DNA of 64,000 bases, taken from the NCBI RefSeq assembly GCF_000230675.1, contig NZ_AGIK01000001.1, positions 992,001 to 1,056,000 on the forward strand, read 5' to 3'. Source of the DNA: Synechococcus sp. WH 8016. GTDB lineage: Bacteria; Cyanobacteriota; Cyanobacteriia; PCC-6307; Cyanobiaceae. The position numbers were made by a program, and so were the translations under genes. Of the stretch, positions 43,194-55,809 are shown piece by piece. Under the pieces are notes generated by a model. That model did no database searches and had not been told where the DNA came from. It worked only from the letters and a program-made list of their open reading frames with translations. Positions within the stretch are counted from its first letter, which is position 1. Each line of letters starts with the position of its first letter.

Positions 43194-44606
43194 TCACTGA
43201 ACGTCGAGCTTGTCGACGGTGTCGAACTCAAACTTGATCTCCTTCCAGGTCTCGAGAGCGATGGCCAGCTCGGGGCTGTGCTTGCCGGCTTCCATGAGGA
43301 TGTCGCGGCTTTCTTTCTCGATCTCGCGACCAGCGTTGCGTGCCTTGACGCAGGCCTCGAGGGCCACACGGTTGGCAGCAGCACCAGCTGCGGAGCCCCA
43401 GGGGTGACCGTGGGTACCACCACCGAACTGGAGAACGGAGTCGTCACCGAAGATGGCAACCAGTGCGGGCATGTGCCACACGTGGATACCGCCGGAAGCA
43501 ACGGCGAACACACCAGGCATGGAACCCCAGTCCTGATCGAAGAAGTTGCCGCGGCTGCGATCTTCAGGAACGAAGGATTCGCGGAGCTGGTCGATATAGC
43601 CGAGGGTGGTCTGACGATCACCTTCCAGCTTTCCGACCACGGTGCCGGTGTGGAGTTGGTCACCACCGGAGAGACGCAGGCACTTCGCTAAAACGCGGAA
43701 GTGAATGCCGTGCTTGGGATGACGGTCAATCACAGCGTGCATGGCACGGTGAATGTGCAGCAGCATGCCGTTCGCACGACACCACTTCGACAAACCGGTG
43801 TTGGCGGTGAAGCCACCGGTGATGAAGTCGTGCATGATGATCGGCTGCTTGAGTTCCTTAGCGAACTCAGCGCGCTCATACATCTCTTCGGGAGTGTTCG
43901 CGGTCACGTTGAGGTAGTGACCCTTGCGCTCACCGGTCTCCTGCTCAGCCAGCTTGATGGCTTCCGCAACGAATTCGAAGCGGTTCTGCCAACGCTGGAA
44001 CGGCTGGGAGTTGATGTTCTCGTCGTCCTTGGTGAAGTCCAGACCGCCACGCAGGCACTCATAGACAACACGGCCATAGTTCTTGCCGCTCAAGCCAAGT
44101 TTTGGCTTGATGGTGCAACCCAACAGTGGACGGCCGTACTTGTTCATACGGTCACGCTCAACGGCAATGCCGTTTGGTGGGCCTGCACAGCACTTGATGA
44201 ATGCAATCGGGAAGCGAATGTCTTCCAGACGCAGGTGGCGCAAAGCTTTGAAGCCGAAGACGTTACCGACCAATGAGGTCAGAACGTTGGTGATCGAACC
44301 CTCTTCGAACAGGTCGAGGGGGTAAGCGATGAAGGCATAGAAAGCCTCCTTGTCACCAGGAACGTCTTCGATGCGATAGCAACGTCCTTTGTAGAAATCG
44401 AGGTCGGTGAGGAGCTCGGACCACACAGTGGACCATGTACCAGTTGAAGATTCAGCAGCAACAGCAGCTGCCACTTCTTCTTTGGGGACACCTTCTTGGC
44501 CGGTGCACTTGAAGCAGGCCAGCAGGTCGGTGTCTAGGGGAACGTAATCGGGAGTCCAGTAAGTGTCTCTGTACTCCTTGACCCCAGCGTCGTACTTCTT
44601 GCTCAT
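43194..44606 (-). CDS. cbbL: Rubisco large subunit, form IA
   Basis: 470 residues. Seen: the catalytic-lysine loop segment [17 protein letters not shown], the carbamylated-lysine segment [17 protein letters not shown], the [13 protein letters not shown] segment and the C-terminal [12 protein letters not shown]. It fixes CO2 to ribulose bisphosphate inside the carboxysome. The form IA type follows from its cso-type locus and from sequence. It is preceded by csoS1, 68 nt upstream. Confidence 0.99.
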   Translation of the reverse strand: MSKKYDAGVKEYRDTYWTPDYVPLDTDLLACFKCTGQEGVPKEEVAAAVAAESSTGTWSTVWSELLTDLDFYKGRCYRIEDVPGDKEAFYAFIAYPLDLFEEGSITNVLTSLVGNVFGFKALRHLRLEDIRFPIAFIKCCAGPPNGIAVERDRMNKYGRPLLGCTIKPKLGLSGKNYGRVVYECLRGGLDFTKDDENINSQPFQRWQNRFEFVAEAIKLAEQETGERKGHYLNVTANTPEEMYERAEFAKELKQPIIMHDFITGGFTANTGLSKWCRANGMLLHIHRAMHAVIDRHPKHGIHFRVLAKCLRLSGGDQLHTGTVVGKLEGDRQTTLGYIDQLRESFVPEDRSRGNFFDQDWGSMPGVFAVASGGIHVWHMPALVAIFGDDSVLQFGGGTHGHPWGSAAGAAANRVALEACVKARNAGREIEKESRDILMEAGKHSPELAIALETWKEIKFEFDTVDKLDVQ

Positions 44607-44646
44607 GGATTAATTCCGTTAAGTCGGTAAGGGAAATGAGAGGCGC

Positions 44647-44663
44647 AACCCCATCAGGGGGTT
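44647..44663 (-). other. hairpin in the csoS1-cbbL spacer
   Basis: AACCCC-ATCAG-GGGGTT (6-bp stem, 5-nt loop), 11 nt after the csoS1 stop and without a U-tract. Probably a processing or stability element within the operon message. Confidence 0.5.
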
Positions 44664-44674
44664 AACGGCTGATC

Positions 44675-44986
44675 TCAGTCCTTTTGTCCGAGGAAGTTGC
44701 CGTTGCCGAGCGCTGGCTCAACTTCGCGATGAGGGCGAGCAATGATGTGAGCCGCTACGAGGCCGTCGCCGACACGTTCGCAAGCATCTGCACCTGCACG
44801 CACAGCTGCGTTGACGGCACCAGTTTCGCCACGCACCAAAACTGTGACGTAGCCACCGCCGACGAATTCACGTCCAATCAGGCGCACTTCAGCAGCCTTG
44901 GTCATTGCATCAGCTGCTTCGATCGCTGGGACCAGGCCGCGTGTCTCGATCATGCCGAGAGCGATACCCATGGTTTCGTTAGCCAT
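44675..44986 (-). CDS. csoS1: carboxysome major shell hexamer protein CsoS1
   Basis: 103 residues, a single BMC domain (IALGMIETRGLVPAIEAADA, EFVGGGYVTVLVRGETGAVN, AHIIARPHREVEPAL). It forms hexamers that tile the shell facets. It is the first gene of the cso operon, and only one BMC-H gene of this type is present before cbbL, which is the marine alpha-cyanobacterial arrangement. Confidence 0.97.
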   Translation of the reverse strand: MANETMGIALGMIETRGLVPAIEAADAMTKAAEVRLIGREFVGGGYVTVLVRGETGAVNAAVRAGADACERVGDGLVAAHIIARPHREVEPALGNGNFLGQKD

Positions 44987-45305
44987 TGCCTACCGAGTAA
45001 GGGGGGTGGAATGTTCGCCGATGACATTGGTCTGCCGGAGGCCAACTCGTCAAGCTGTTTGGGGCCTTTGCAAGATCATTGTCCATACTGAACCTCATAA
45101 GCACTGCTGATCACCCTTGCCCGAACTGATCTGAAGCCCTGTGCTGGTTCGGGTGAGCACACCAACACAAGCGCTAGGCAAGGGCCGCCAAACCCCATAT
45201 CTTTCGCCACGAAGCAAAGTTTTCCGCGTAAGCGGAGTGGAATGTTCAACCGCAACTGAGCTTCGTTTTCGAATCTGAGCGATATTTTTACCCTTACCCC
45301 ACACA
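44987..45305. promoter_or_regulatory. divergent promoter region of the carboxysome operon and rdgB
   Basis: A 319-nt gene-free region. An exact 11-nt direct repeat GTGGAATGTTC occurs at 45006-45016 and 45237-45247 (231 bp apart, an integral number of 10.5-bp turns). One copy is 20 nt before the csoS1 start and the other 59 nt before the rdgB start. No other gene is seen here. Confidence 0.6.
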
Positions 45306-45908
45306 ATGGGACTCTCTCGATCCCCTTCAGTGCTCACTCTGACGATTGCCAGTGGCAATCCACGCAAAGTTGCTGAAATTGAGGCAATGCTTGGGCCTCT
45401 TCCTCTGAAGGTGGTGCTTCAACCACCCGAGCTGGAGGTTGAAGAGACTGGTACGTCCTATTTCGAAAACGCGCTCCTTAAAGCCTCTGCAGCCGCCCAG
45501 CTGACGGGGACCTGGTCTCTTGCTGACGACTCAGGGCTTGAGGTAGATGCCCTTGACGGGGCTCCTGGCCTCTACACAGCCCGTCTCGCTCCTACAGACG
45601 ACGAGAAGATTGCAAAACTGCTGCAATCGATGGCGGACCAGCCCTACCGCAGTGCTCGTTTTTGCAGCACCATGGTTCTGTGCTCTCCAGATGGAGAGTC
45701 GATTGAAAGCTCGGAGGGTATTTGCTGGGGTGAAATCCTCAAATCTGTTGCCTATCCAGGTGGCGGATTGGAGTCGCTCTTCTGGATTCGCGAAACGCGA
45801 TGCAGCTATGGAGAGATGACAGCCGCCCAACTCAGCCGCCTTGGGAGCCGCGGAAAAGCCGCGAGGGAGATGGCACCTCGCTTACGTGCGCAGTTAGGAA
45901 TTCGCTGA
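45306..45908 (+). CDS. rdgB: non-canonical purine NTP pyrophosphatase (RdgB/HAM1 family)
   Basis: 200 residues. The nucleotide-binding start TIASGNPRKVAEIEAML and the catalytic LADDSGLEVDALDGAPGLYT segment define the family, which removes dITP and XTP from the nucleotide pool. It sits on the opposite strand between csoS1 and csoS1D, a position I recall from other alpha-cyanobacterial carboxysome loci. The functional link to carbon fixation is unclear. Confidence 0.93.
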   Translation: MGLSRSPSVLTLTIASGNPRKVAEIEAMLGPLPLKVVLQPPELEVEETGTSYFENALLKASAAAQLTGTWSLADDSGLEVDALDGAPGLYTARLAPTDDEKIAKLLQSMADQPYRSARFCSTMVLCSPDGESIESSEGICWGEILKSVAYPGGGLESLFWIRETRCSYGEMTAAQLSRLGSRGKAAREMAPRLRAQLGIR

Positions 45909-45952
45909 CGCATCCACTTTCATCAAAAAAGTGAGTTAGCCAGCAAAAAACA

Positions 45953-46738
45953 TCACCTCGACGAACAATTGCGATTGATCGATTCAATCGCGCGCATCGC
46001 CGCTGCGGCAGCCTCTTCAACATCTCCTTCTCTGCCAGCGAGCGTGAGGCGTCCAAACGCACCAACCGCTTTGACATCCACCAAGGTGATGTTTGAGGAC
46101 TTTTCAGCCTCATTGGCAGCGATCAGAACGTAGCCAGCAGGCTCCGTCTCGAGAATGAACATGCTCATCCCCGCCTCGATCATCGATCCTCTGCGGTTCA
46201 GACGATTGATGAGAACGGCATGGTCAGGAGTGATGGCCCGAATCACTTCTGTCCAACTGACATCGGCGGGGGTTCGTCGATCGACGGAACTGCCAATCGC
46301 CTCTAAAACCACATCACCGGAATGAATCACCGTGCTCTGGTCTCGGTGATAAAGAGCCATGGAGCCAAAGGCGCGCTCAACAACCATCTGTCCAAGACGA
46401 ACATTGCTGGCCTTGAGAGCAATATCGGTGACGCGATGGACGGCCATCCCAGGTGAGACCTCCATCCATAGACAAGCGTCACCTGGAATCGGCAAAAAAC
46501 CTTGACTCACCGTGCCCATGTAGGCAGCGAGCTGGGGTTGGAGAGAATCGAGAAAGACATAGGTGCGCAGTTCAATGGACTGCACATGACTGTTTTGCCT
46601 CAACAGTCGTGGGGATTCACTGTCGGTCGTGACAACACAGCTGGCTCCGCTCGCTGAGGTGTGAACCTCAGTTCCGGTGACGAGAGCGCTTCCGCCTACT
46701 CGCCGCTCCCGGGCATCGAAGCTGGCGAAGCGATTCAT
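45953..46738 (-). CDS. csoS1D: carboxysome tandem-BMC trimer protein CsoS1D
   Basis: 261 residues. After a 50-residue polar N-terminus, two BMC domains follow in tandem ([31 protein letters not shown]; then [37 protein letters not shown]). Pseudo-hexameric trimers of this type form double-layer shell tiles with gated central pores, thought to pass larger metabolites such as RuBP. It is separated from the main operon by rdgB on the other strand. Confidence 0.93.
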   Translation of the reverse strand: MNRFASFDARERRVGGSALVTGTEVHTSASGASCVVTTDSESPRLLRQNSHVQSIELRTYVFLDSLQPQLAAYMGTVSQGFLPIPGDACLWMEVSPGMAVHRVTDIALKASNVRLGQMVVERAFGSMALYHRDQSTVIHSGDVVLEAIGSSVDRRTPADVSWTEVIRAITPDHAVLINRLNRRGSMIEAGMSMFILETEPAGYVLIAANEAEKSSNITLVDVKAVGAFGRLTLAGREGDVEEAAAAAMRAIESINRNCSSR

Positions 46739-46834
46739 TGCGGCGATGTTACCGGAAGGTTGCTCACAAAATTCGTCTCGCGACTTGCATCAGCCAACGG
46801 AACCGATACCGTCCGCGCAAATCGGGAGCGCAGC

Positions 46835-47239
46835 ATGGCAGCCAATCAGACCCATAACCCAGAAACAACCGCGTTAAGTTCCGATCTCAGCGCCGAACAA
46901 GCGCTGGGGATGATCGGAATGGGCTTAATGCAAAAGCTCAACCAGGAAGGTCCCGGTCGTTGGATTTGGAGCGATGCTGAAGATGGTGGAGCTGCCAATC
47001 TTGTCGAGCTGCGCCAGAGACTCGAGCTCACCGACCTAGCCCTCAAAACGGGAGCGCCATTGAGTACGGCGGAAGTCACTCAATTGCTAGGAATCCGCCC
47101 AGGATCAGAGCGCGTTGAAAGAGGAGGCCTACGGGCGAGCCGTTTGAGCAGAAATGTTTGGCGTCTGACCCAGATCGACAGGGATTCATCTCAATCAACA
47201 GGGGGATTCGGCGACGATCGTTTTCGTCGTCGCCTTTGA
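46835..47239 (+). CDS. conserved hypothetical protein with an HTH-like C-terminal half
   Basis: 134 residues, no family recognised. The N-terminal helix region is LSAEQALGMIGMGLMQKLNQ. The second half (APLSTAEVTQLLGIRPGSER followed by basic LSRNVWRL) has the spacing of a helix-turn-helix DNA-binding domain. It is adjacent and divergent to csoS1D. The start at 46835 (MAANQTHNP) is chosen because the upstream frame is antisense to csoS1D. A regulatory role is inference. Confidence 0.6.
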   Translation: MAANQTHNPETTALSSDLSAEQALGMIGMGLMQKLNQEGPGRWIWSDAEDGGAANLVELRQRLELTDLALKTGAPLSTAEVTQLLGIRPGSERVERGGLRASRLSRNVWRLTQIDRDSSQSTGGFGDDRFRRRL

Positions 47240-47256
47240 TCAATGCCGTTGATCAA
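47236..47256. terminator. possible bidirectional terminator hairpin
   Basis: TTGATCAA-TGCCG-TTGATCAA: an 8-bp perfect stem with a 5-nt loop between two convergent genes, with AT-rich flanks. The stem is AT-rich and there is no long T-run, so confidence is moderate. Confidence 0.45.
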
Positions 47257-47271
47257 CGCAATTGATTGAAA

Positions 47272-47796
47272 TTATTCGGAATCAGCCTTGTCGGGTCCTT
47301 CGTCCTTCGACTTATCCCGAGAGGCTTCATCCTCTGAATTAGTCAAATTTTCAACGTCGATACAAGCCGTGGTTTCGGCCAGTTGCTCTCGAGCTGCAAG
47401 CACGGGAGCAACTTTTGCTTTGAGTTGCTGAGCGGCATCCTCGAGCGTCATCGATTTGTTCTGTCGAACCTGACCCACAAATTTTTCGTAGATCGCCACT
47501 TGGTCGCGATATTCCTTCCACTGTGAGGTTTGAAGTTCAGCTTCAGCCTCATCAAGTTTGGCGAGGGCTTTTTTGAGCGACGCACCCGCTGCTTCAGCAT
47601 CAGCCACCGTTGAAGCAGGTGTTAGATCATCCACTTGCTCCAGGGCTTTTTCCACCTCAGCCGTTGCACTGCAGACAAGAGCAGAGTCGGAGAGCACCTG
47701 GGCTTGGTCTGTTTCTGCCTTTTTCTCGACTGACTGACAGGCCGCCAAGGTCAAACCCAGAGCAAGAACGGCAGGGAAAGCTCGTAAGGACAACAT
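47272..47796 (-). CDS. putative lipoprotein with coiled-coil region
   Basis: 174 residues. The signal peptide ends in a lipobox (LGLTLAAC), so it should be lipid-anchored after cleavage at Cys20. The mature part is mainly charged helix (DAEAAGASLKKALAKLDEAE) followed by an acidic tail (SRDKSKDEGPDKADSE). One Cys pair may form a disulfide (VCSATAE, TACIDVE). No family recognised. It is divergent from chlN. Confidence 0.7.
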   Translation of the reverse strand: MLSLRAFPAVLALGLTLAACQSVEKKAETDQAQVLSDSALVCSATAEVEKALEQVDDLTPASTVADAEAAGASLKKALAKLDEAEAELQTSQWKEYRDQVAIYEKFVGQVRQNKSMTLEDAAQQLKAKVAPVLAAREQLAETTACIDVENLTNSEDEASRDKSKDEGPDKADSE

Positions 47797-47923
47797 CTGA
47801 TCGAAGGCCTCATTTGCGCTGAAATGTAGTCATCTCCGGCAAATCTGGCCCAACTGGAAATCAACACCGATCCCGAAGAATTTTGTTAGGTCTGAGCACT
47901 ACGTGAATCTGGCGTCATCGTGA

Positions 47924-49234
<1,311 letters not shown>

Positions 49235-49239
49235 AAACC

Positions 49240-50808
49240 ATGCAACTCACCCTCTGGACATACGAAGGACCACCTCATGTCGGCGCCATGCGCATTGCGG
49301 CCTCCATGGAAGGTGTGCATTACGTGCTGCACGCACCGCAAGGGGATACCTATGCCGATCTCTTGTTCACGATGATCGAGCGTCGAGATCAACGCCCCCC
49401 CGTCACCTACACCACGTTTCAAGCCAGAGACCTTGGCGGTGACACCGCGGAACTGGTGAAACGCCACGTGCGCGAAGCCGTTGATCGCTTCCAACCCGAT
49501 GCCCTCCTCGTTGGCGAAAGCTGCACGGCGGAATTGATTCAGGACCAGCCTGGTTCTTTAGCTGCTGGCATGGGCTTGACCATGCCAATCGTGAATTTAG
49601 AGCTGCCGGCTTACAGCAAAAAAGAGAATTGGGGTGCCGCAGAAACGTTCTATCAACTGGTTCGGACTCTGTTGAAAGATCAGGCTCCTGCTGAGCTGAC
49701 CCATGACCCCAAGGCATGGCAAAACGAAGGACGGCGACCCCGCGTGAATCTGCTGGGACCATCGTTGCTCGGCTTTCGCTGTCGAGACGATGTGCTCGAA
49801 ATTCAACGGCTGTTAAGCATGCATGGCATCGACGTGGGGGTCGTCGCTCCGTTGGGCGCCACGGTGGCGGATGTGCTTCGACTCCCAGAAGCCGACCTCA
49901 ATGTGTGCCTCTACCCAGAGATCGCCGAATCAAGCTGCGCTTGGCTCGAGCGCAGCTTTGGAATCCCCTTCACCAGCACCGTCCCGATTGGAATCGGCGC
50001 AACCCAAGACTTCCTTGTTGAAGTTCACACGCTGCTGGGGATGACACCACCTTCCCCCCAAGAGGGAATTCGTCAGTCCAGGCTGCCCTGGTACTCAGAA
50101 TCCGTCGACTCCACCTACCTAACCGGGAAAAGGGTGTTCATCTTTGGAGATGGAACCCATGCCTTGGCAGCAGCACGAATCTGCAAACAGGAGCTTGGCT
50201 TTGAAGTGGTTGGCCTAGGCACCTACAGCAGAGAAATGGCTCGACCCGTGCGAGCGGCAGCAAAAGCGATGGGGCTTGAAGCTCTTATCAGTGATGACTA
50301 CCTCGCCGTCGAGGCCGCCATGGCCGCCGCTTCTCCGGAACTGGTGCTCGGCACCCAAATGGAGCGCCATAGCGCCAAACGACTCGGCCTCCCCTGTGCC
50401 GTGATCAGCACGCCGATGCATGTCCAAGATGTGCCGGCCCGAAACAGTCCTCAAATGGGCTGGGAAGGCGCAAACGTGATCTTCGACAGCTGGGTGCACC
50501 CGCTGATGATGGGTCTAGAGGAACACCTCATCGGCATGTTCCGACACGATTTTGAGTTCGTGGATGGGCATCAAAGCCACCTTGGCCATGCGGGAGGTTC
50601 TGGAGCTGCTGCAGAAACGGAGGTCGCTGTCGGCACCCTCGAAAATGAGCTGGTGTGGACGGCTGATGGGGAAGCAGAGCTGAAAAAGATCCCCTTCTTC
50701 GTTCGGGGAAAAGTACGCCGAAACACCGAAACATTTGCCAAATCCACTGGGCGTAACCAAATCGACAGCGAAACGCTGTACGACGCGAAAGCCCACTTCA
50801 GCGCCTAA
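49240..50808 (+). CDS. chlB: dark-operative protochlorophyllide reductase subunit B
   Basis: 522 residues starting [16 protein letters not shown]. Asp36 ([11 protein letters not shown]) is the unusual aspartate ligand of the NB cluster known from this family. The C-terminal domain closes over the substrate in the family's structures ([17 protein letters not shown] region). It pairs with ChlN. chlL follows after 220 nt, so it may have its own promoter. Confidence 0.97.
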   Translation: MQLTLWTYEGPPHVGAMRIAASMEGVHYVLHAPQGDTYADLLFTMIERRDQRPPVTYTTFQARDLGGDTAELVKRHVREAVDRFQPDALLVGESCTAELIQDQPGSLAAGMGLTMPIVNLELPAYSKKENWGAAETFYQLVRTLLKDQAPAELTHDPKAWQNEGRRPRVNLLGPSLLGFRCRDDVLEIQRLLSMHGIDVGVVAPLGATVADVLRLPEADLNVCLYPEIAESSCAWLERSFGIPFTSTVPIGIGATQDFLVEVHTLLGMTPPSPQEGIRQSRLPWYSESVDSTYLTGKRVFIFGDGTHALAAARICKQELGFEVVGLGTYSREMARPVRAAAKAMGLEALISDDYLAVEAAMAAASPELVLGTQMERHSAKRLGLPCAVISTPMHVQDVPARNSPQMGWEGANVIFDSWVHPLMMGLEEHLIGMFRHDFEFVDGHQSHLGHAGGSGAAAETEVAVGTLENELVWTADGEAELKKIPFFVRGKVRRNTETFAKSTGRNQIDSETLYDAKAHFSA

Positions 50809-50947
50809 CCATCCACACAACCATTTTTAGCCGCAATTGCTTACCTGCAACGAGGCATGATCGGCTGAGTCTTTGTACTCATTGACCCAGCTATTTTCAT
50901 GCCAATTCGCCCAATCCTCGTCAGTCTTTCAACACCATCAGTCCTGA

Positions 50948-52882
<1,935 letters not shown>

Positions 52883-52956
52883 TTATCTGATCCCAGTTTG
52901 ACCTTTCAAGTGTCGTTGGCGGCGAATCTCAAAGAGCCACTCAAAGAGCCACGGCT

Positions 52957-53391
52957 TCAGCGCCAGATAATGCGCAAACGGTTTGGAGCAATCCATTGAT
53001 CCTGTTCATCCATCAGGCGATCTCTGCCGCCGAGGGTGAACAAACGGTCAAACCGTTGCTGTAGGCCACGCAGCTTGTTGGTCTCCACATCCACAACAGC
53101 AGCCAGCTCTCCATGGCGGTCTAAGCGCTCCTGGTAAGCCATCGAAAGCCTGACAAGACTGACGCCACCAAGGCTGATCAGACCAATTTTCACTGCTAGT
53201 GCCAGGCCACTGCACAGCATGTCTCTGCGATCGCCCTGACTTTGAATCAGGGCGGCACGGGTCACAGCATCGACCGGTTCCTTAGCAGAGCGATCAGATG
53301 ACTTGGATCGTTGTCGTGTTGGCGATGAAGCTGCCTTAGCCATATCCGCTTTTAACGCAGCGGAGAAAGACTGCAAGAGCCCATCGCTCAA
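52957..53391 (-). CDS. conserved membrane protein of unknown function
   Basis: 144 residues. A polar, basic N-terminal half (TRQRSKSSDRSAKEPVDA) is followed by one hydrophobic segment (LALAVKIGLISLGGVSLV) and a charged amphipathic C-terminal helix. No family recognised. It is 13 nt downstream of psaM on the same strand, so it may share its message. A role near photosystem I cannot be claimed from position alone. Confidence 0.6.
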   Translation of the reverse strand: MSDGLLQSFSAALKADMAKAASSPTRQRSKSSDRSAKEPVDAVTRAALIQSQGDRRDMLCSGLALAVKIGLISLGGVSLVRLSMAYQERLDRHGELAAVVDVETNKLRGLQQRFDRLFTLGGRDRLMDEQDQWIAPNRLRIIWR

Positions 53392-53404
53392 CCCATACGT
53401 CCGT

Positions 53405-53509
53405 TCACGCCCGATACAGGCTCACACAAAGGCGAACAGCCAACACGCCGGCATGGGCAGCCACCACTAAAGCGATGAAAATCTCAGTTTGAGTAATAGA
53501 ACTGACCAT
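53405..53509 (-). CDS. psaM: photosystem I reaction centre subunit XII (PsaM)
   Basis: 34 residues with one membrane helix: EIFIALVVAAHAGVLAVRLC, then VSLYRA, the PsaM pattern. PsaM is a small peripheral PSI helix that binds chlorophyll or carotenoid at the trimer interface. It is too short for usual gene finders. GGAGGAG lies 12-16 nt before the start. It precedes the membrane protein gene by 13 nt. Confidence 0.93.
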   Translation of the reverse strand: MVSSITQTEIFIALVVAAHAGVLAVRLCVSLYRA

Positions 53510-53588
53510 GACGGATGCGTAACGCTCCTCCATTCTTTCTCCTCACCCCCTCTACAAGCCATCATTCGCAAAGGCCTGTCACACCCCC

Positions 53589-54080
53589 ATGGATGCCCAA
53601 AGCCGAACGCAACCCGTTGTTATCGATGCCGTTGCCATTCAGACGCTTGATCTCAGGGCGCTGAACCCATGGATGGAACGGCCGCTCACAGATCTTCTTA
53701 GCGATGGTGCGGGGTTAGAGCTGCAGTACAACTGGCCGCGGGATGCCGACGATCCCAGAGAGCTAAGTGAATGCCCGGAGCCCCGACTTTGGGCCCTCAG
53801 GGCCGATGCCGTGCACCCCTGGCTCCCGCTCGTGCTGGAGCGATCTGGCGGAAGCCTGATCCAACACGTGGCGATGGTGGTCCCCCACGACTTCAGTCCC
53901 AGTGAAGGGATTCGCTTCGACCCTCAAGCCCTGGAGATCTGGATCACCCACCGGTTCATGCTTCTCGATCACCTGGGGAAACACCTTCCCCAATCTCAGC
54001 GGGGCAACTTGCTCCAGATGGCCGCCACCATTGGCTACGAAGTGGATGCAGCGTTCTGGACTCTCCTTGATCAACGCTGA
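53589..54080 (+). CDS. CRR6-like (DUF1817) NdhI maturation factor
   Basis: 163 residues. YNWPRDADDPRELSECPEPR, the WLPLVLERSGGSLIQHVAMV segment and PHDFSPSEGIRFDPQALEIW match CRR6, a stromal/cytosolic protein needed to mature the NdhI subunit of chloroplast and cyanobacterial NDH-1. It is divergent from psaM. Confidence 0.82.
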   Translation: MDAQSRTQPVVIDAVAIQTLDLRALNPWMERPLTDLLSDGAGLELQYNWPRDADDPRELSECPEPRLWALRADAVHPWLPLVLERSGGSLIQHVAMVVPHDFSPSEGIRFDPQALEIWITHRFMLLDHLGKHLPQSQRGNLLQMAATIGYEVDAAFWTLLDQR

Positions 54081-54197
54081 GGGAGATCGCGCGTGGATGG
54101 TGATCGGCTGCTGGCCGCCTGTCGCAATGCTTGCCCTTACGGCCTTGAGTTCAACATCTGAGTCAAGCCATCTGGGAAGCGGGCGTTGGCCCCAGAA

Positions 54198-54965
54198 TCA
54201 CCCAAGGAGCGCAAGCTGGAATGCTCGGCGAGCACTATCCAACGCCAACAGAATGGCCAGGCCGCGCAGCATCCAGGCCAGCCGATCAGCCCTCACATCG
54301 TCCAAGCGCGAGGCACTCCACTGAGCGCCCACTGCAGCCACTCCCCCCAAGAGCAAACCCAGGGTGGGTTGTCCTCTCCCTTCAGAAAGAAACTGAAGAG
54401 ATGCCGCCGCCGTGGAACACGCCACTGCCACCGTGCTCAATCGGATCGCAAGTCGAATGGGGACGGCCAACCCACGAACCATCACGGGCACCATCACGAG
54501 CCCACCGCCCAAGCCCAGCATTCCGCCGGCGAATCCCGCCAAGCCACCGACGGATGTCAGTCCTGGCAGAGAGAAGGTCTGATCCAGCTCAGATTCCGAA
54601 TCATCCGGACGGGACTGAATCGTGCAAGCCAAAAACAAATAAAGCAGTGATTGCAGCGCTAACAAGTGCCATCCATCGACCAAACGCCCCAGGCGGCTGA
54701 AGACAAGGGCCGTCACAAACGCGGCGATCCCAATGGCCCATCCAGCCGGAGCAGGCACCGTTCGCGCGCGTAGATGGGTCGCCGTGCCGCTGATCGCTGT
54801 CGGCACAATGGCGAAGGTGCTTGTCGCCAGAGCCTGATGGGGTGTTAATCCCATCCAGAGCAACAGAGGAGCGAAAATCAACCCACCGCCAATCCCCAGC
54901 AGACCAGCCAAGCCCCCGGCAAGCAGTCCCAGAGGCACCACCAGGAGCCAATCCAAAATCTCCAT
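54198..54965 (-). CDS. TauE/SafE-family sulfite/organosulfonate exporter-like permease
   Basis: 255 residues with about eight membrane segments. Two glycine-rich repeats (GLLAGGLAGLLGIGGGLIFA and GGLAGFAGGMLGLGGGLVMV) mark the two halves of the TauE/SafE fold. Exported substrate may be sulfite, sulfoacetate or other anions, so the physiological role is open. The start at 54965 (MEILDWLL) avoids overlap with the divergent gene. An alternative ATG at 54974 would share CATG with the lipoate ligase start. Confidence 0.85.
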   Translation of the reverse strand: MEILDWLLVVPLGLLAGGLAGLLGIGGGLIFAPLLLWMGLTPHQALATSTFAIVPTAISGTATHLRARTVPAPAGWAIGIAAFVTALVFSRLGRLVDGWHLLALQSLLYLFLACTIQSRPDDSESELDQTFSLPGLTSVGGLAGFAGGMLGLGGGLVMVPVMVRGLAVPIRLAIRLSTVAVACSTAAASLQFLSEGRGQPTLGLLLGGVAAVGAQWSASRLDDVRADRLAWMLRGLAILLALDSARRAFQLALLG

Positions 54966-54972
54966 TCCGGCC

Positions 54973-55809
54973 ATGTCGATTCCTGCATCCTGCCGGTCTG
55001 AGTTCGGAACCCACGGCCGACTGATCCCAACGCTCGCCGGCAGCGGTCCAGAACAGATGGCCTTTGACGCCCTGTTGTTGGAGCATTGCCAAAACACAAA
55101 CAACCCTGGCCCCGTGCTCCGCTTCTATCTCTGGGAAGGGTCCTGGCTGTCACTCGGGCGCCATCAAACACCACGGTCGAATCATTGGCTAGATCTGGTG
55201 AAAAGCGGACGCTTAGCCATGGTCCGACGCCCCAGCGGTGGAGGCGCTGTCCTGCATGGTGGTGGACTCACCTACGCCTTGATCTGGCCGCATCCCCCCC
55301 GACAACGCCGCGAAGCCTATCGCCGTGTGAACAGCTGGATCGCATCTGGATTAGCCCGACTCGGCCTCGAGCTTCACCCAGGAGATGACCCGGCCCTCGC
55401 TGGAAGCCGAAATTGCTTCGCCAGCGCCACCACGGCGGATTTAGTCGATCCTGCGGGGCATAAACGCATCGGCAGCGCCCAGTTTTGGCAGAGGGGGCAC
55501 CTGCTGCAGCACGGTGAAATCCCCTTGGCCCCCTCCAAACAGCTTTGGCAAGACGTCTTTGGAACGGCTCCACCCTGCTGGCAGCCCTGCGCACCTTCGG
55601 CGGCCAGCGTGGAAGCGGCTCTGACCGAAGCCATTGCCGAGCTTTGGCCAGGACTCAGCTGGGACGTGACGCCAATCAGCAGCAGGGAGCGGCAGCTGAT
55701 CACCGAACGGGCGGCTGGTTATGAGGTCAACGAATCCGAGGTCTCATCCAACATTCCAGAGGCACGCATGGACGTAACCGCTTGGAGAAGCGGTAAGCCA
55801 AAGGGATAG
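54973..55809 (+). CDS. lipoate-protein ligase A family protein
   Basis: 278 residues of the biotin/lipoate ligase fold. LGRHQTPRSNHWLD, RRPSGGGAVLHGGGLTYALI and the lysine-bearing GHKRIGSAQF segment are the substrate-binding motifs. It attaches lipoate or octanoate to dehydrogenase subunits, or salvages lipoate. The last 30 residues are encoded antisense to the site-2 protease gene, a 91-nt overlap, so the tail may be overprinted. Confidence 0.88.
   Translation: MSIPASCRSEFGTHGRLIPTLAGSGPEQMAFDALLLEHCQNTNNPGPVLRFYLWEGSWLSLGRHQTPRSNHWLDLVKSGRLAMVRRPSGGGAVLHGGGLTYALIWPHPPRQRREAYRRVNSWIASGLARLGLELHPGDDPALAGSRNCFASATTADLVDPAGHKRIGSAQFWQRGHLLQHGEIPLAPSKQLWQDVFGTAPPCWQPCAPSAASVEAALTEAIAELWPGLSWDVTPISSRERQLITERAAGYEVNESEVSSNIPEARMDVTAWRSGKPKG

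Noticed and set aside
43185-43691. 168-codon plus-strand frame over cbbL
   Set aside because: Antisense to the Rubisco large subunit gene, a shadow frame.
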